Assembly: GCF_000153185.1 (NCBI RefSeq)
Contig: NZ_CH724150.1
Coordinates: forward strand, 194,915-258,914
Direction of reading: 5' to 3'
DNA: 64,000 nucleotides
Source: Reinekea blandensis MED297
GTDB lineage: Bacteria; Pseudomonadota; Gammaproteobacteria; Pseudomonadales; Natronospirillaceae
The translations under genes were made by a program, and so were the position numbers. The notes beneath the pieces were generated by a model. The model was not told the origin of the DNA, made no database searches, and saw only the letters and a list, made by a program, of their open reading frames with translations. Shown piece after piece: positions 1-9,605 of this stretch; the first letter of the stretch is position 1; each line of letters begins with the position of its first letter.

Positions 1-467
<467 letters not shown>

Positions 468-496
468 TACCTTCGCTTGAGATTGCTACTTAAACA

Positions 497-526
497 AAAA
501 CCCACCAAAGCTTGGTGGGTTTTTTA
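497..526 (+). terminator. Rho-independent terminator after fadA
   Basis: CCCACCAAAGCTTGGTGGG hairpin followed by a run of T. It lies 30 bases after the fadA stop and before the convergent gene that ends at 573. Confidence 0.9.
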
Positions 527-572
527 TGTCTTCGCTTTCAAGGACGGTGAATTTCGAGGCGGCGATTGTACT

Positions 573-1280
573 TCACCCTGATGTCGGATCTTCGTCTTCG
601 GGGAGAGTGACGTACAGATTTGAAATTTCCCGTGAGATTTTTTTAATTTCTTCAGTTTTACCGTCGAACTTCAGGTCCGTATGCATAATCAGGTCTTTAG
701 CGTGCTTAAAAAAGTTTGCCGCGCTGCTGATATCACCTTGTTTCTTTGCGTTTCGCCCATGCTGTTCATAGGCTTTAACTTCCAACATCAGGCTTTGTCG
801 CGTCAGTCGGGTTTGATGTTGGCTCATATCGAGTTCATTTAAATCACCAGCTGATTGTAACTGCCGGAGCATTTTAATGGTTCGACCAAAGTGTTTTTTA
901 ATCAGATAGATCTGTCGGTCAGATTCAGGAACTTCGGGCTCTTCAGGTTCTTCCTGTAGTTTTTGGATCATTTGTCGACGTGCTTCAATGCCATCCATAT
1001 CCTGCTTCAATGACTCGTCATCAGGAAGTAACTGCAGCCCCCTGTGCAGAATACTTTTCATTTGATTCACCATCGTATCCAGCAGTTCAGGGTTTTTGTC
1101 ATAGAGCTGAAGGGTGCCGATGAGTTCATCAATATCAATGAGATCTGTGCGCAAATTACGGACAGCTCGACGACGTTCCATTATTTCCTGCTCGCGATTG
1201 GACGCGATTTTGGACAAATAAAGACCACCAAACATGATGCCCATAATTACAAGTACTGCGATGAATGCCCAAAAAGACAT
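573..1280 (-). CDS. Unknown membrane-anchored cytoplasmic protein, 235 aa
   Basis: Function not recognised. Residues about 3-22 form one hydrophobic segment (FWAFIAVLVIMGIMFGGLYL) followed by a long, highly charged, mostly helical region. This looks like an N-terminally anchored protein with a coiled-coil-rich cytoplasmic part; an acidic stretch (EEPEEPEVPESD) lies mid-protein. A GTG at 1289 is also in frame, but the ATG at 1280 is preceded by AGGG at 8 bases, so I use 1280. It is divergent from topA and convergent with fadA. A gene of unknown function between fadA and topA is also found in pseudomonads, so this is probably a conserved lineage gene rather than a recent arrival. The C-terminal half could be TPR-like, but I cannot show repeats. 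Confidence 0.75.
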   Translation of the reverse strand: MSFWAFIAVLVIMGIMFGGLYLSKIASNREQEIMERRRAVRNLRTDLIDIDELIGTLQLYDKNPELLDTMVNQMKSILHRGLQLLPDDESLKQDMDGIEARRQMIQKLQEEPEEPEVPESDRQIYLIKKHFGRTIKMLRQLQSAGDLNELDMSQHQTRLTRQSLMLEVKAYEQHGRNAKKQGDISSAANFFKHAKDLIMHTDLKFDGKTEEIKKISREISNLYVTLPEDEDPTSG

Positions 1281-1308
1281 GGAAATCACCCTGAATGTGT
1301 ATTCTTTC

Positions 1309-1336
1309 TTGACGTGAAGAATTCTTTCTATATACC
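1309..1336 (+). promoter_or_regulatory. Probable sigma-70 promoter of topA
   Basis: TTGACG at 1309-1314, 16-base spacer, TATACC at 1331-1336. This gives a leader of about 65 bases to the topA start. It is the best match in the divergent 127-base gap. Confidence 0.45.
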
Positions 1337-1407
1337 CTTGCCGGCTTGCGGAATACGCATAGCTGGGTTACTTATATAAAAAGACATTAATGGCGGAATT
1401 ATAGCGC

Positions 1408-4104
1408 ATGGGAAAATCACTGGTTATTGTGGAGTCGCCGGCCAAGGCGAAAACCATTAACAAATATCTCGGCTCGGATTATATCGTGAAGTCATCCGTG
1501 GGTCATATCCGAGATTTGCCTACCAGTGGTCAAAACAAGCCCGTCGATCCCAAAGCGCGTGCGAAGCAGGCTGCGCTGACCCGCAAAATGTCTCCCGAAG
1601 AAAAGGCAGTCTATAAAAAGAAGAAAGCCCAGGAACAGCTGGTGACCCGCATGGGGATCGACCCCGCTCACGACTGGGCGGCCAACTACCAGATTCTGCC
1701 TGGTAAAGAGAAGGTGGTCGATGAGTTACGCCGCCTGGCCAAAGACGCCGATCAGATTTATCTCGCAACGGATTTGGACCGTGAGGGAGAAGCCATTGCC
1801 TGGCACCTGCAGGAAACCATCGGTCAGGTGCCGGAAAAATATCGACGTGTGGTGTTTAATGAAATCACCAAGAAAGCGATTAACGAGGCCTTTGAGGAGC
1901 CCGGTGAGCTGGATCTTAACCGGGTAAATGCTCAACAGGCGCGACGTTTCCTCGATCGTGTTGTTGGTTTTATGGTCTCGCCATTGCTTTGGGCCAAAGT
2001 CGCACGCGGTTTGTCTGCCGGGCGCGTTCAATCTGTGGCAGTGAAGCTGATTGTCGAACGTGAGCGTGAAATCCGGGCATTTGTTCCGGAAGAGTTCTGG
2101 GATCTGCATGCCGATCTGACTTCGGATCGTGGCTCGGTGCGATTTGAAGTCACCAAGCATCAAGACAATAAATATCGTCCGGTTAACAAGCAGGAATCGG
2201 ACGCGCATGTTCAAGCGCTGCAGAATGCCAGCTATCAGATCGCGAACCGTGAAGATAAACCGACCAGCTCTCGTCCTGCAGCACCGTTCATTACTTCAAC
2301 TTTGCAGCAGGCTGCCAGTACCCGTTTAGGCTTCAGTGTTAAGAAAACAATGATGATGGCGCAACGGCTGTATGAAGCCGGGCACATCACCTATATGCGT
2401 ACAGACTCGACTAACCTCAGTGCAGAGGCCGTGAGTTCAGCACGCGATTTTATCGAACAGCAATATGGCGCCAAATACCTCCCGGAAAAACCAAATGTCT
2501 ATGGCAGTCGGGAAGGGGCGCAGGAAGCTCACGAAGCCATCCGCCCCTCTGATGTGAAGCGTAAGAGCGCTTCGCTGTCGGACATGGAGCGGGATGCCCA
2601 GCGCTTGTATGAGTTGATCTGGCAGCGATTTGTGGCCTGTCAGATGACGCCGGCCAAATATAAGAGTACGACCCTCAGTATCGAAACCAACGAGTACGAG
2701 CTGAAAGCCAAGGGCCGTGTGTTGGTATTTGATGGCTTTACGCGGGTGATGCGTCCCGGTCAGCGTGATGACGTTGTTGAGCTGCCTGACTTAAAAGTCG
2801 GTGACAAGCTCAGCCTGGATAAGCTCGATCCGAAACAGCACTTTACTAAGCCCGTGGCACGGTTTACCGAAGCTTCATTGGTTAAAGAGCTGGAAAAGCT
2901 TGGCATTGGCCGGCCTTCAACCTATGCGAGCATTATTTCAACGATTCAGGACCGCGGTTATGTCCGCCTGGAAAGTCGGCGGTTTTATGCTGAAAAAATG
3001 GGCGATATTGTCACCGAGCGTCTGAACCAGTCTTTTGCCGATTTAATGCAATACCAGTTTACGGCACAGCTAGAAGAAAACCTGGATGACATTGCTGATG
3101 GTGATAAAAACTGGAAAGATGTCTTAAACCGTTTCTATAAGCAGTTTCTGGATCAATTGGATAAGGCCGAAGCTCCTGCCGAAGAGGGCGGTATGAAGCC
3201 AAATGAGCCGACCTTAACCGATATTCAATGTCCAACCTGTTCGCGTCCAATGATGATACGGACCGGGACGACTGGCGTGTTTTTAGGTTGCTCCGGTTAT
3301 AACCTGCCGCCGAAAGAGCGCTGTAAAGGTACGTTAAATCTGGTACCCGGTGACGAAGCGATCTCGGCCGATGACGATGATGAAGCCGAAGTGAATCAGC
3401 TTCGTCAAAAAGAACGCTGCGATATCTGCGGCACCGCGATGGACAGCTATCTGATTGACGAAGGTCGTAAGTTGCATGTCTGCGGGAACAACCCGCAATG
3501 CAGCGGTTTTAAGATCGAACGTGGCGAGTTTAAGATCAAAGGCTATGAAGGTCCGACACTTGAATGTGATAAGTGTGGGTCTGAAATGCAATTGAAAACC
3601 GGGCGCTTTGGCAAGTACTTTGGCTGTACTAACGACGAGTGTAAGAACACGCGTAAACTGCTCCGAAATGGCGAAGCCGCACCGCCAAAAATGGATCCGA
3701 TTCCAATGCCTGAGCTGCAATGTCGTAAAGTCGATGATACTTATGTATTGCGTGATGGTGCGGCAGGCATGTTTTTGGCCGCCAGTCAGTTTCCGAAAAA
3801 CCGTGAAACCCGGCCACCGCTTGTTGCTGAACTGGTGCCACATCGGAAAGAGCTGCCCGAGAAATACCAGTACCTATGTGACGCGCCGACGGAAGATTCA
3901 CAGGGCAACCCAACGGTCATTCGTTTCAGCCGTAAGACCAAAGAACAGTATGTGATGTCGGAAACCAGCGAGGGGAAGGCTTCGGGTTGGTCTGCGTGGT
4001 TTGATAACGGGCAGTGGAATGTCACAGAAAAGCCGAAAGCTAAGGCGAAAGCCAAGGCAAAGAGCAAACCGAAAAAAGCCGCTACCAAAAAGAAAAGCAG
4101 TTAA
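1408..4104 (+). CDS. topA: DNA topoisomerase I (type IA)
   Basis: Relaxes negative supercoils by transient cleavage of one strand. The 898-residue length is close to the usual 865-870 plus a long basic tail. The TOPRIM domain is at the N-terminus, with Glu9 in [10 protein letters not shown] and the metal-binding DLDRE triad at about 122-126. The active-site tyrosine is Y329 in [10 protein letters not shown]. Three tetracysteine zinc-ribbon modules follow (CPTC...C...C from about 610, CDIC...C...C, CDKC...C...C). The last 25 or so residues are lysine/alanine repeats typical of C-terminal DNA-binding tails. The start ATG has only a weak ribosome-binding site. In E. coli topA is supercoiling- and heat-controlled; no sigma-32 promoter is visible here. 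Confidence 0.98.
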   Translation: MGKSLVIVESPAKAKTINKYLGSDYIVKSSVGHIRDLPTSGQNKPVDPKARAKQAALTRKMSPEEKAVYKKKKAQEQLVTRMGIDPAHDWAANYQILPGKEKVVDELRRLAKDADQIYLATDLDREGEAIAWHLQETIGQVPEKYRRVVFNEITKKAINEAFEEPGELDLNRVNAQQARRFLDRVVGFMVSPLLWAKVARGLSAGRVQSVAVKLIVEREREIRAFVPEEFWDLHADLTSDRGSVRFEVTKHQDNKYRPVNKQESDAHVQALQNASYQIANREDKPTSSRPAAPFITSTLQQAASTRLGFSVKKTMMMAQRLYEAGHITYMRTDSTNLSAEAVSSARDFIEQQYGAKYLPEKPNVYGSREGAQEAHEAIRPSDVKRKSASLSDMERDAQRLYELIWQRFVACQMTPAKYKSTTLSIETNEYELKAKGRVLVFDGFTRVMRPGQRDDVVELPDLKVGDKLSLDKLDPKQHFTKPVARFTEASLVKELEKLGIGRPSTYASIISTIQDRGYVRLESRRFYAEKMGDIVTERLNQSFADLMQYQFTAQLEENLDDIADGDKNWKDVLNRFYKQFLDQLDKAEAPAEEGGMKPNEPTLTDIQCPTCSRPMMIRTGTTGVFLGCSGYNLPPKERCKGTLNLVPGDEAISADDDDEAEVNQLRQKERCDICGTAMDSYLIDEGRKLHVCGNNPQCSGFKIERGEFKIKGYEGPTLECDKCGSEMQLKTGRFGKYFGCTNDECKNTRKLLRNGEAAPPKMDPIPMPELQCRKVDDTYVLRDGAAGMFLAASQFPKNRETRPPLVAELVPHRKELPEKYQYLCDAPTEDSQGNPTVIRFSRKTKEQYVMSETSEGKASGWSAWFDNGQWNVTEKPKAKAKAKAKSKPKKAATKKKSS

Positions 4105-4107
4105 ACC

Positions 4108-4136
4108 TTAACAAGCGAGGGAAACTCAGATAGAGT
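4108..4136 (+). promoter_or_regulatory. Predicted promoter of the leader-ilvA transcript
   Basis: TTAACA at 4108-4113, 17-base spacer, TAGAGT at 4131-4136. This predicts a start near 4143, about 20 bases before the leader peptide ATG. A small palindrome, AAACTC (4122-4127) with GAGTTT (4133-4138), overlaps the -10 box. The promoter sits immediately after the topA stop codon. Confidence 0.55.
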
Positions 4137-4163
4137 TTGCATCGTTAAATAGAGAGTATTTCA

Positions 4164-4211
4164 ATGACAAATCGATTCGCTGACCAAAACATTATGATCA
4201 TCATTCCATAG
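4164..4211 (+). CDS. Leader peptide of isoleucine attenuator (15 codons)
   Basis: The small ORF reads MTNRFADQNIMIIIP then TAG. Four of its last six sense codons are isoleucine (ATT at 4191, ATC at 4197, ATC at 4200, ATT at 4203). AGAGAG lies 8 bases upstream of the ATG as a plausible ribosome-binding site. It precedes a terminator and then a threonine dehydratase gene, the committed step to isoleucine, which is the classical arrangement for an amino-acid leader peptide. No similarity search was possible; the call rests on codon content, position and the alternative hairpins described in the next entry. Leader peptides of the E. coli ilvL type carry Ile, Leu and Val codons together; this one is isoleucine only. 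Confidence 0.7.
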   Translation: MTNRFADQNIMIIIP

Positions 4212-4267
4212 TGAATGGTGGGTCAGCGTTTATTTGTCCAAAACCCGCCAAACCGGCGGGTTTTTTT
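4179..4267 (+). promoter_or_regulatory. Transcription attenuator upstream of threonine dehydratase
   Basis: Four segments can be read. Segment 1 GCTGACC (4179-4185, inside the leader ORF) pairs with segment 2 GGTCAGC (4221-4227), extended by GACAAAT (4166-4172) with ATTTGTC (4232-4238). Segment 2 also contains GGTGGGT (4217-4223), which can pair with segment 3 ACCCGCC (4243-4249) as an antiterminator with one G-U pair. Segment 3 with segment 4 forms the terminator. A ribosome stalled on the Ile codons (4191-4205) would cover segment 1 and free 2:3. A ribosome at the stop (4209-4211) would cover segment 2 and let 3:4 form. The mechanism is inferred from these complementarities. Confidence 0.68.
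4240..4267 (+). terminator. Attenuator terminator hairpin (segments 3:4)
   Basis: AAAACCCGCC (4240-4249), loop AAACC, GGCGGGTTTT (4255-4264) and a seven-T run at 4261-4267. It lies 96 bases before the threonine dehydratase start on the same strand. Confidence 0.9.
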
Positions 4268-4363
4268 ATGGATTCGTGGGTTTGGCAAACAGAGCCACTG
4301 ACCGATAATTGCGTGCGTTGAACGACGTGGCTATCGGCGGGTTCTAAGTTTGGAGTTCAGCCC

Positions 4364-5398
4364 ATGTGTTATTGCGATCCTGGTTTTACAAGCCTGTCTA
4401 CAACTGATGTCACTCTTTCTGCTATCAATCAGGCCCGAATCCGTCTCGCGCCTTACCTTGATCAGACACCATTGCAACGAATCCCTCGACTTAGCGAGAA
4501 GCTTGGTGCTGATATTTGGTTCAAGCGGGAAGATTTGACACCGGTAAGATCCTTCAAAGTCCGTGGGGCGCTGAACAAACTCCTGGTTCTTAAAAACAAT
4601 GGCCAACTTCGACGGGTTGTTTGCGCAAGCGCTGGAAATCATGCGCAAGGTTTTGCTTTTTCTTGTCGGTTATTAAACAGCCAAGGTGTAGTTTTTTTAC
4701 CAAAAAACACACCCAAACAGAAGGTTGAACAAGTCCGTTATATAGGCGGGGCCTGGATAAAAGTGGTTATTTCTGGTGAAAATTTCGACGATTGCTACCG
4801 CGAATCCGTAGCCTATGCTCAGACTCATGACTTGTCATTTATTCATCCGTTTGATGATAAAGATGTCGTCGCTGGTCAGGGAACCCTGGGCGTTGAGCTG
4901 GTCAGTGCGTTAAAAAAAGCGCCAGATACCGTACTGGTGCCTGTCGGGGGCGGTGGGTTAGCCGCAGGTGTGTGTGTCGCTTTGAAGTCTATAGCTCCAA
5001 ATGTTCGGATCGTAGGCGTTGAGGCCGAAGGTGCTGAGGCGATGCGTCAATCGCTGAATCAAGGCCAGCGCTCGACATTCAGGAACATAGACACATTCGC
5101 CGATGGTACCGCCGTAGATACGCCCGGAGTGTTAGGCTTCAGCATATGTCAGTCATTGCTGGACGATGTTGTGGTGGTCAGTCGGGTCGATATTGTTGAG
5201 GCTATCTATCAATTAAATAATGACTATGGGATGGTGGTCGAGCCTTCAGGTGCATTAAGCTTTGCTGCTTTGAAGCATCTGGAGTTGGATTGCGCAGAAC
5301 GTGTGGTCAGTGTCATTAGTGGCGGTAACAACGATGCAGCACGTTTTCAGGAATATCAGCAGATACTGTCGTCTGCAGGGCTAAAAAAACCGGCCTAG
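4364..5398 (+). CDS. ilvA: Threonine dehydratase (ammonia-lyase), ACT-less form
   Basis: PLP enzyme converting threonine to 2-oxobutanoate and ammonia, the first step to isoleucine. The fold-type II signature has the PLP lysine K65 in VRSFKVRGAL, the ASAGNHAQG asparagine loop, and the phosphate-binding GGGGLAAG. At 344 residues it ends after the catalytic domain: the C-terminal ACT-like regulatory domain of biosynthetic IlvA (about 500 residues) is absent, as in catabolic TdcB (about 330 residues). GGAG lies 8-10 bases before the ATG. The upstream isoleucine-rich leader and attenuator argue for a biosynthetic role controlled by transcription rather than by feedback inhibition. A serine/threonine dehydratase or racemase of wider specificity cannot be excluded. 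It is convergent with gltA and not part of the usual fadA-topA context, so possibly inserted. Confidence 0.88.
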   Translation: MCYCDPGFTSLSTTDVTLSAINQARIRLAPYLDQTPLQRIPRLSEKLGADIWFKREDLTPVRSFKVRGALNKLLVLKNNGQLRRVVCASAGNHAQGFAFSCRLLNSQGVVFLPKNTPKQKVEQVRYIGGAWIKVVISGENFDDCYRESVAYAQTHDLSFIHPFDDKDVVAGQGTLGVELVSALKKAPDTVLVPVGGGGLAAGVCVALKSIAPNVRIVGVEAEGAEAMRQSLNQGQRSTFRNIDTFADGTAVDTPGVLGFSICQSLLDDVVVVSRVDIVEAIYQLNNDYGMVVEPSGALSFAALKHLELDCAERVVSVISGGNNDAARFQEYQQILSSAGLKKPA

Positions 5399-5409
5399 AG
5401 GCCGGTTTC
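5383..5409. terminator. Shared bidirectional terminator between ilvA and gltA
   Basis: AAACCGGCC-TAG-AGGCCGGTTT. The ilvA stop codon TAG is itself the loop of the hairpin. The longer T run lies on the minus strand, so it is strongest for gltA; the plus-strand tail (TTTCTGG) is weaker. Confidence 0.85.
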
Positions 5410-5414
5410 TGGTG

Positions 5415-6689
5415 TTACTTCTTGAGGTCACGTTGCTCGTGGCCAGTGTAGAGCTGGCGAGGTCGACCGATTCGGTACGGCCCGGAAATCATTTCTTTCC
5501 AGTGGGCAATCCAGCCTGGTGTACGGCCAACCGCAAACAGAACGGTGAACATTTCAGTCGGAATGCCCAGCGCTTTAAAGATAATGCCAGAGTAAAAATC
5601 GACGTTAGGATAGAGCTTCTTCTCGACGAAGTAAGGGTCTTCCAGGGCGATTTTTTCCAGTCTTGCGGCAATCTTCAGCAGGGGATCGTTGTGAATGCCG
5701 AGCTCTGCAAGGACTTCGTCGGCGGTTTCTTTCATGACCTTGGCGCGTGGATCGTAGTTCTTATACACGCGATGACCGAATCCCATCAGCCGGAATGGGT
5801 CATTCTTGTCTTTAGCGCGCGCTATGAACTCATCGATGTTCGCTTCGTCGCCAATTTCCGCCAGCATGTTTAATACCGCTTCGTTAGCACCTCCATGCGC
5901 AGGTCCCCACAGGGCCGCAATGCCTGAGGCGATACAGGCAAATGGGTTGGCGCCCGAAGAGCCCGCCAGGCGGACGGTTGAGGTTGAAGCATTCTGTTCA
6001 TGATCAGCATGAAGAATGAAAATCTTATCCATGGCGCGTGCCAGCGTCGGACTGACCTCATACTGCTCGCAAGGATTGCTGAACATCATGTGCAGGAAGT
6101 TGCCGCCGTAGGACAGGTCGTTACGTGGATAAACAAATGGCTGTCCAATAGAGTACTTGTAAGCCATCGCAGCTAGGGTCGGCATTTTTGAGATCAGGCG
6201 ATGTGCGGCGACTTCGCGGTGCTTCTCATTCGTGATATCGAGTGAATCGTGATAGAAGGCCGACAGTGCGCCAACGACACCAACCATGATAGCCATGGGG
6301 TGAGAATCACGACGGAAGCCAGAGAAAAAGTCGTGCAGCTGTTCGTGCACCATAGTGTGGTGCATGATGATGTGATCAAACTCTTTCTTCTGGGCTTCGG
6401 TTGGCAGCTCACCGTGCAGCAACAGATAACATACATCCAGGTAATCGCATTGGTTGGCCAGTTGATCAATGGGGTAGCCACGATGCAGCAAAATGCCTTT
6501 GGCGCCGTCTATGTACGTGATTTCAGAATCACACGAGGCGGTCGACATAAAGCCTGGGTCGTAGGTGAAAAATCCTTCCGATGTCAGCGATCGTACGTCA
6601 ATCACATCCGGACCTAGTGTACCTGAGTGTACAGGCAGTTCGATCGGGTCATGTCCTTCTATGACCAGCTTGGCGATTTTATCGGCCAT
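5415..6689 (-). CDS. gltA: Citrate synthase (type II, gammaproteobacterial)
   Basis: Condenses oxaloacetate and acetyl-CoA to citrate. At 424 residues it has the length of the hexameric, NADH-sensitive E. coli type (427). Visible active-site regions are [39 protein letters not shown] (catalytic His and oxaloacetate-binding Arg) and NVDFYSG with the catalytic Asp. GGAG stands 7-9 bases before the ATG. It is transcribed divergently from sdhCDAB, the same arrangement as in E. coli and Pseudomonas, and ends in the terminator shared with ilvA. Confidence 0.98.
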   Translation of the reverse strand: MADKIAKLVIEGHDPIELPVHSGTLGPDVIDVRSLTSEGFFTYDPGFMSTASCDSEITYIDGAKGILLHRGYPIDQLANQCDYLDVCYLLLHGELPTEAQKKEFDHIIMHHTMVHEQLHDFFSGFRRDSHPMAIMVGVVGALSAFYHDSLDITNEKHREVAAHRLISKMPTLAAMAYKYSIGQPFVYPRNDLSYGGNFLHMMFSNPCEQYEVSPTLARAMDKIFILHADHEQNASTSTVRLAGSSGANPFACIASGIAALWGPAHGGANEAVLNMLAEIGDEANIDEFIARAKDKNDPFRLMGFGHRVYKNYDPRAKVMKETADEVLAELGIHNDPLLKIAARLEKIALEDPYFVEKKLYPNVDFYSGIIFKALGIPTEMFTVLFAVGRTPGWIAHWKEMISGPYRIGRPRQLYTGHEQRDLKK

Positions 6690-6801
6690 GAGGTCTCCTC
6701 TCTATATGCAGGGTTCAGCGCCACCACAGACGACGCAAAAAGGTTAGACGGTATGTCGCTCGGGGTTGTCTGTATTATAAGGATGAGCGATTTTGCGGAT
6801 C

Positions 6802-6829
6802 ACTATAGAGTTTTGGAAGTGAAAGTCAA
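6802..6829 (-). promoter_or_regulatory. Predicted gltA promoter
   Basis: On the minus strand: TTGACT (6829-6824), 16-base spacer, TATAGT (6807-6802). This leaves a leader of about 105 bases before the gltA start. Both hexamers are close to consensus. Confidence 0.6.
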
Positions 6830-6984
6830 TTTGGCGTTAGATTTGCCTGTCTGCGACCATCGTCTCTCAGTCGAAAGTACAATTGATGTCCATTTCGTAG
6901 GAATATTACGAAAAAGTTGTCCAAACACAGCCAGTTGTTGACTTCAACCACTTTTCATACTGCTAAAGTTGTGCTTGTTATTAA

Positions 6985-7013
6985 TTGTAATTATAAAAGC
7001 CGGTGCCTATAAT
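6985..7013 (+). promoter_or_regulatory. Predicted sdhC promoter
   Basis: TTGTAA (6985-6990), 17-base spacer, perfect TATAAT (7008-7013), about 80 bases before the sdhC GTG. An overlapping alternative is TTGTGC (6969-6974), 17 bases, TATAAA (6992-6997). Confidence 0.6.
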
Positions 7014-7101
7014 CCTCGTCGCTTCATGAGGTGGGCGTTTCAGCCCGTCTCTTCCAAATTCACCCCCGCGTGGGGAAGCATAAGAAAAAGAGACTACTGC
7101 C

Positions 7102-7476
7102 GTGAAAAATAATCGACCTGTAAATCTCGATCTTACGACGATTCGTATGCCAGTGACGGCCATTGCCTCGATTACTCACCGGGTTACCGGTGTGGGTTTG
7201 TTCGTCGCTGTGGGTTTCCTTTTGTGGGCGTTGTCCACCAGTCTTGAATCTGCGGAAGGGTTCAGGCAGGTGCAAGGTGTGATGAGTCATTGGTTCGCCA
7301 AGTTCATCACCTGGGGCATTGTCTCCTTTGTTGTTTATCACCTGATCGCTGGTATCAAGCATTTGTTTATGGATGCTGGATATTTTGAAACCAAGGAAAC
7401 CGGGCCTGTCGCTTCGAAGGTGGTTCTGGTGTTGTCTGCGATCGGCATTGTCTTGGTAGGAGTCTGGGTATGGTAA
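7102..7476 (+). CDS. sdhC: Succinate dehydrogenase cytochrome b556 subunit
   Basis: Membrane anchor of complex II that binds heme b and ubiquinone with SdhD. It has 124 residues with three transmembrane helices (about 31-47, 68-86, 103-123). The N-terminal RPVNLDL and SITHR motifs (S23, R27) belong to the quinone site, and H80 in VVYHLIAGIKH is the expected heme ligand. The start is GTG at 7102; the next ATG (7148) would remove the conserved RPVNLDL segment, so GTG is chosen. The stop overlaps the sdhD start by 7 bases. First gene of the sdhCDAB-sucAB-lpd-sucCD run. Confidence 0.96.
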   Translation: MKNNRPVNLDLTTIRMPVTAIASITHRVTGVGLFVAVGFLLWALSTSLESAEGFRQVQGVMSHWFAKFITWGIVSFVVYHLIAGIKHLFMDAGYFETKETGPVASKVVLVLSAIGIVLVGVWVW

Positions 7477-7817
7477 AAAGTATTACGAGTTTTTCACGAA
7501 GTGGTCTGATGGATTGGCTCGCACAGCGTGTTTCAGCTGTGATTTTGGGCTCTTATGCGGTTTTTATGGTGGTCTATCTGCTGGCTAGCTCTGATTTGAC
7601 GTTTGAGCAGTGGCAAGGTCTCTTTGGTCAGTTCTGGTTTAAGATTTATACCTTAGCGGCTTTGGTAGCGCTGGTAGCGCATATCTGGGTGGGTATGTGG
7701 ACCGTAGCGACAGACTACGTTAAAAACGCCTGGAGTCGTTTTATCGTACTGGGTGTGATCGCATTGACGAACTTTTCCTACTTTATTATCGGCTTTTCAG
7801 CGGTTTGGGGTGTTTGA
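7470..7817 (+). CDS. sdhD: Succinate dehydrogenase membrane anchor subunit
   Basis: Second anchor subunit of complex II, 115 residues, three transmembrane helices. H71, D82 and Y83 in HIWVGMWTVATDYV fall at the same numbers as the heme/quinone residues of E. coli SdhD. AGGAG precedes the ATG by 7 bases inside the sdhC 3' end, and sdhA begins 3 bases after the stop, so translation is probably coupled. Confidence 0.96.
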   Translation: MVKSITSFSRSGLMDWLAQRVSAVILGSYAVFMVVYLLASSDLTFEQWQGLFGQFWFKIYTLAALVALVAHIWVGMWTVATDYVKNAWSRFIVLGVIALTNFSYFIIGFSAVWGV

Positions 7818-7820
7818 AGA

Positions 7821-9593
7821 ATGGCTAACATGAAAACCATGACATTTGATGCCATCGTTGTTGGTGGCGGTGGTGCCGGTCTGCGCTCAGCGTTGCAGTT
7901 GGCTGAGTCCGGGCTGAACACAGCGGTAGTTTCGAAAGTATTTCCAACTCGTTCTCACACCGTTTCGGCTCAAGGCGGGATTACCTGCGCAATCGCAAGT
8001 GATGATCCAAATGATGATTGGCGCTGGCACATGTACGACACAGTAAAAGGCTCTGATTACATCGGTGATCAGGACGCGATTGAGTATATGTGCTCAGTCG
8101 GCCCGCAGGCTGTGTTTGAATTGGATCATATGGGCTTGCCATTCTCCCGGACCGAAGAAGGTCGTATCTATCAGCGTCCTTTTGGTGGTCAGTCTAAGAA
8201 TTTTGGTGAAGGCGGTCAGGCCGCTCGGACCTGCGCAGCGGCGGACCGTACTGGGCACGCACTACTGCATACGCTTTACCAGGGCAATATTAAAGCAGGA
8301 ACTTCTTTCCTGAATGAGTGGTACGCGGTCGATCTGGTTAAAAACAGCGATAACGCGGTCGTTGGCGTCATTGCCATTGAAATCGAAACCGGCGATGTCG
8401 TTTATATCCGTTCAAAAGCCACTGTATTGGCAACGGGTGGCGCTGGTCGGATCTATGCGTCTACCACCAACGCTCTGATCAATACCGGTGACGGTATCGG
8501 CATGGCGTTACGTGCTGGGTTCCCGGTCCAGGATATGGAAATGTGGCAGTTCCACCCAACCGGCATTTATGGTGCAGGTACCCTGGTCACAGAAGGGTGC
8601 CGGGGTGAGGGGGGTTACCTCATTAATAAAGATGGTGAGCGGTTTATGGAGCGTTACGCACCTAATGCTAAAGACTTGGCAGGTCGTGACGTGGTTGCCC
8701 GTTCAATGGTCATGGAAATCCTAGAGGGTCGCGGGGGCGGTGAAGAAGCCGATCATGTCTTCCTGAAGCTTGATCACCTCGGTGAAGAGCTGCTCCAGTC
8801 TCGTCTACCGGGCATTATGGAACTGTCAAAAACATTTGCGCATGTCGATCCTGCAAAAGAACCGATTCCGGTGGTGCCAACCTGTCACTACATGATGGGC
8901 GGTATTCCAACGAATGTCGGTGGTCAGGCCATTATGCAAGACGCCAACGGCAAAGATCAGATCATCGAAGGCCTTTATGCCTGCGGTGAAGCAGCTTGTG
9001 TTTCTGTGCATGGTGCCAACCGTCTGGGCGGTAACTCACTGCTTGACCTGGTCGTCTTTGGCCGTGCGGCAGGTATGCAGATCGAAGAATCACTGCGTCA
9101 GGGCTTTGAAAGCAAAGCGCCGTCAGAGTCTGATATTGAGTCGGCCATGTCCCGTTTGTCTGCACTTGACAGCCGTAAGTCTGGTGAAGCGGTCGCCGAC
9201 GTTAAACGCGATCTGCAAAACACCATGCAGCTCTATTTCGGGGTTTTCCGCGAGGGTGAGAAAATGGCTGAAGGTCGTAAGAAGCTTGAAGAAATCCGTC
9301 AGCGCGTGGACAACGTGGTGCTTGCGGACCATTCTAAGTCGTTTAACACGGCTCGAATTGAGGCACTCGAACTGGCTAACCTGATGGAAGTTGCTGAAGC
9401 GACGGCGGTTTCTGCAGACGAGCGAACCGAAAGCCGAGGCGCGCATGCCCGATACGACTATGAAGAGCGAGATGATGAAAATTGGTTGTGTCACTCACTC
9501 TACAGCCCGGTCGATAAATCCGTATCCAAGCGAGGTGTGAACTTTGCACCGAAGACCATGGATGCATTCCAGCCAAAAGTCCGAACCTACTGA
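7821..9593 (+). CDS. sdhA: Succinate dehydrogenase flavoprotein subunit
   Basis: Catalytic subunit oxidising succinate to fumarate, 590 residues (E. coli 588). The N-terminal dinucleotide-binding GGGGAG lies at 15-20. H46 in [12 protein letters not shown] is the expected site of covalent FAD attachment. The substrate and capping regions include HPTGIYG and [22 protein letters not shown]. It is peripheral on the cytoplasmic face, held by SdhB and the SdhCD anchors, and lies between sdhD and sdhB in one transcription unit. Confidence 0.98.
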   Translation: MANMKTMTFDAIVVGGGGAGLRSALQLAESGLNTAVVSKVFPTRSHTVSAQGGITCAIASDDPNDDWRWHMYDTVKGSDYIGDQDAIEYMCSVGPQAVFELDHMGLPFSRTEEGRIYQRPFGGQSKNFGEGGQAARTCAAADRTGHALLHTLYQGNIKAGTSFLNEWYAVDLVKNSDNAVVGVIAIEIETGDVVYIRSKATVLATGGAGRIYASTTNALINTGDGIGMALRAGFPVQDMEMWQFHPTGIYGAGTLVTEGCRGEGGYLINKDGERFMERYAPNAKDLAGRDVVARSMVMEILEGRGGGEEADHVFLKLDHLGEELLQSRLPGIMELSKTFAHVDPAKEPIPVVPTCHYMMGGIPTNVGGQAIMQDANGKDQIIEGLYACGEAACVSVHGANRLGGNSLLDLVVFGRAAGMQIEESLRQGFESKAPSESDIESAMSRLSALDSRKSGEAVADVKRDLQNTMQLYFGVFREGEKMAEGRKKLEEIRQRVDNVVLADHSKSFNTARIEALELANLMEVAEATAVSADERTESRGAHARYDYEERDDENWLCHSLYSPVDKSVSKRGVNFAPKTMDAFQPKVRTY

Positions 9594-9605
9594 GGAGATT
9601 GAAGA

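Larger units (their letters stand above)
6690..7101. other. Divergent control region gltA / sdhC
   Basis: A 412-base gap without a supportable gene. It holds the predicted promoters of gltA (6802-6829) and sdhC (6985-7013). A second TTGTGC-17-TATAAA pair is at 6969-6997. A small palindrome GTTGA-CT-TCAAC lies near 6938. In relatives this region binds global TCA-cycle regulators (ArcA, CRP, Fur-linked sRNA control); I do not see an unambiguous site for any of them. Confidence 0.6.
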
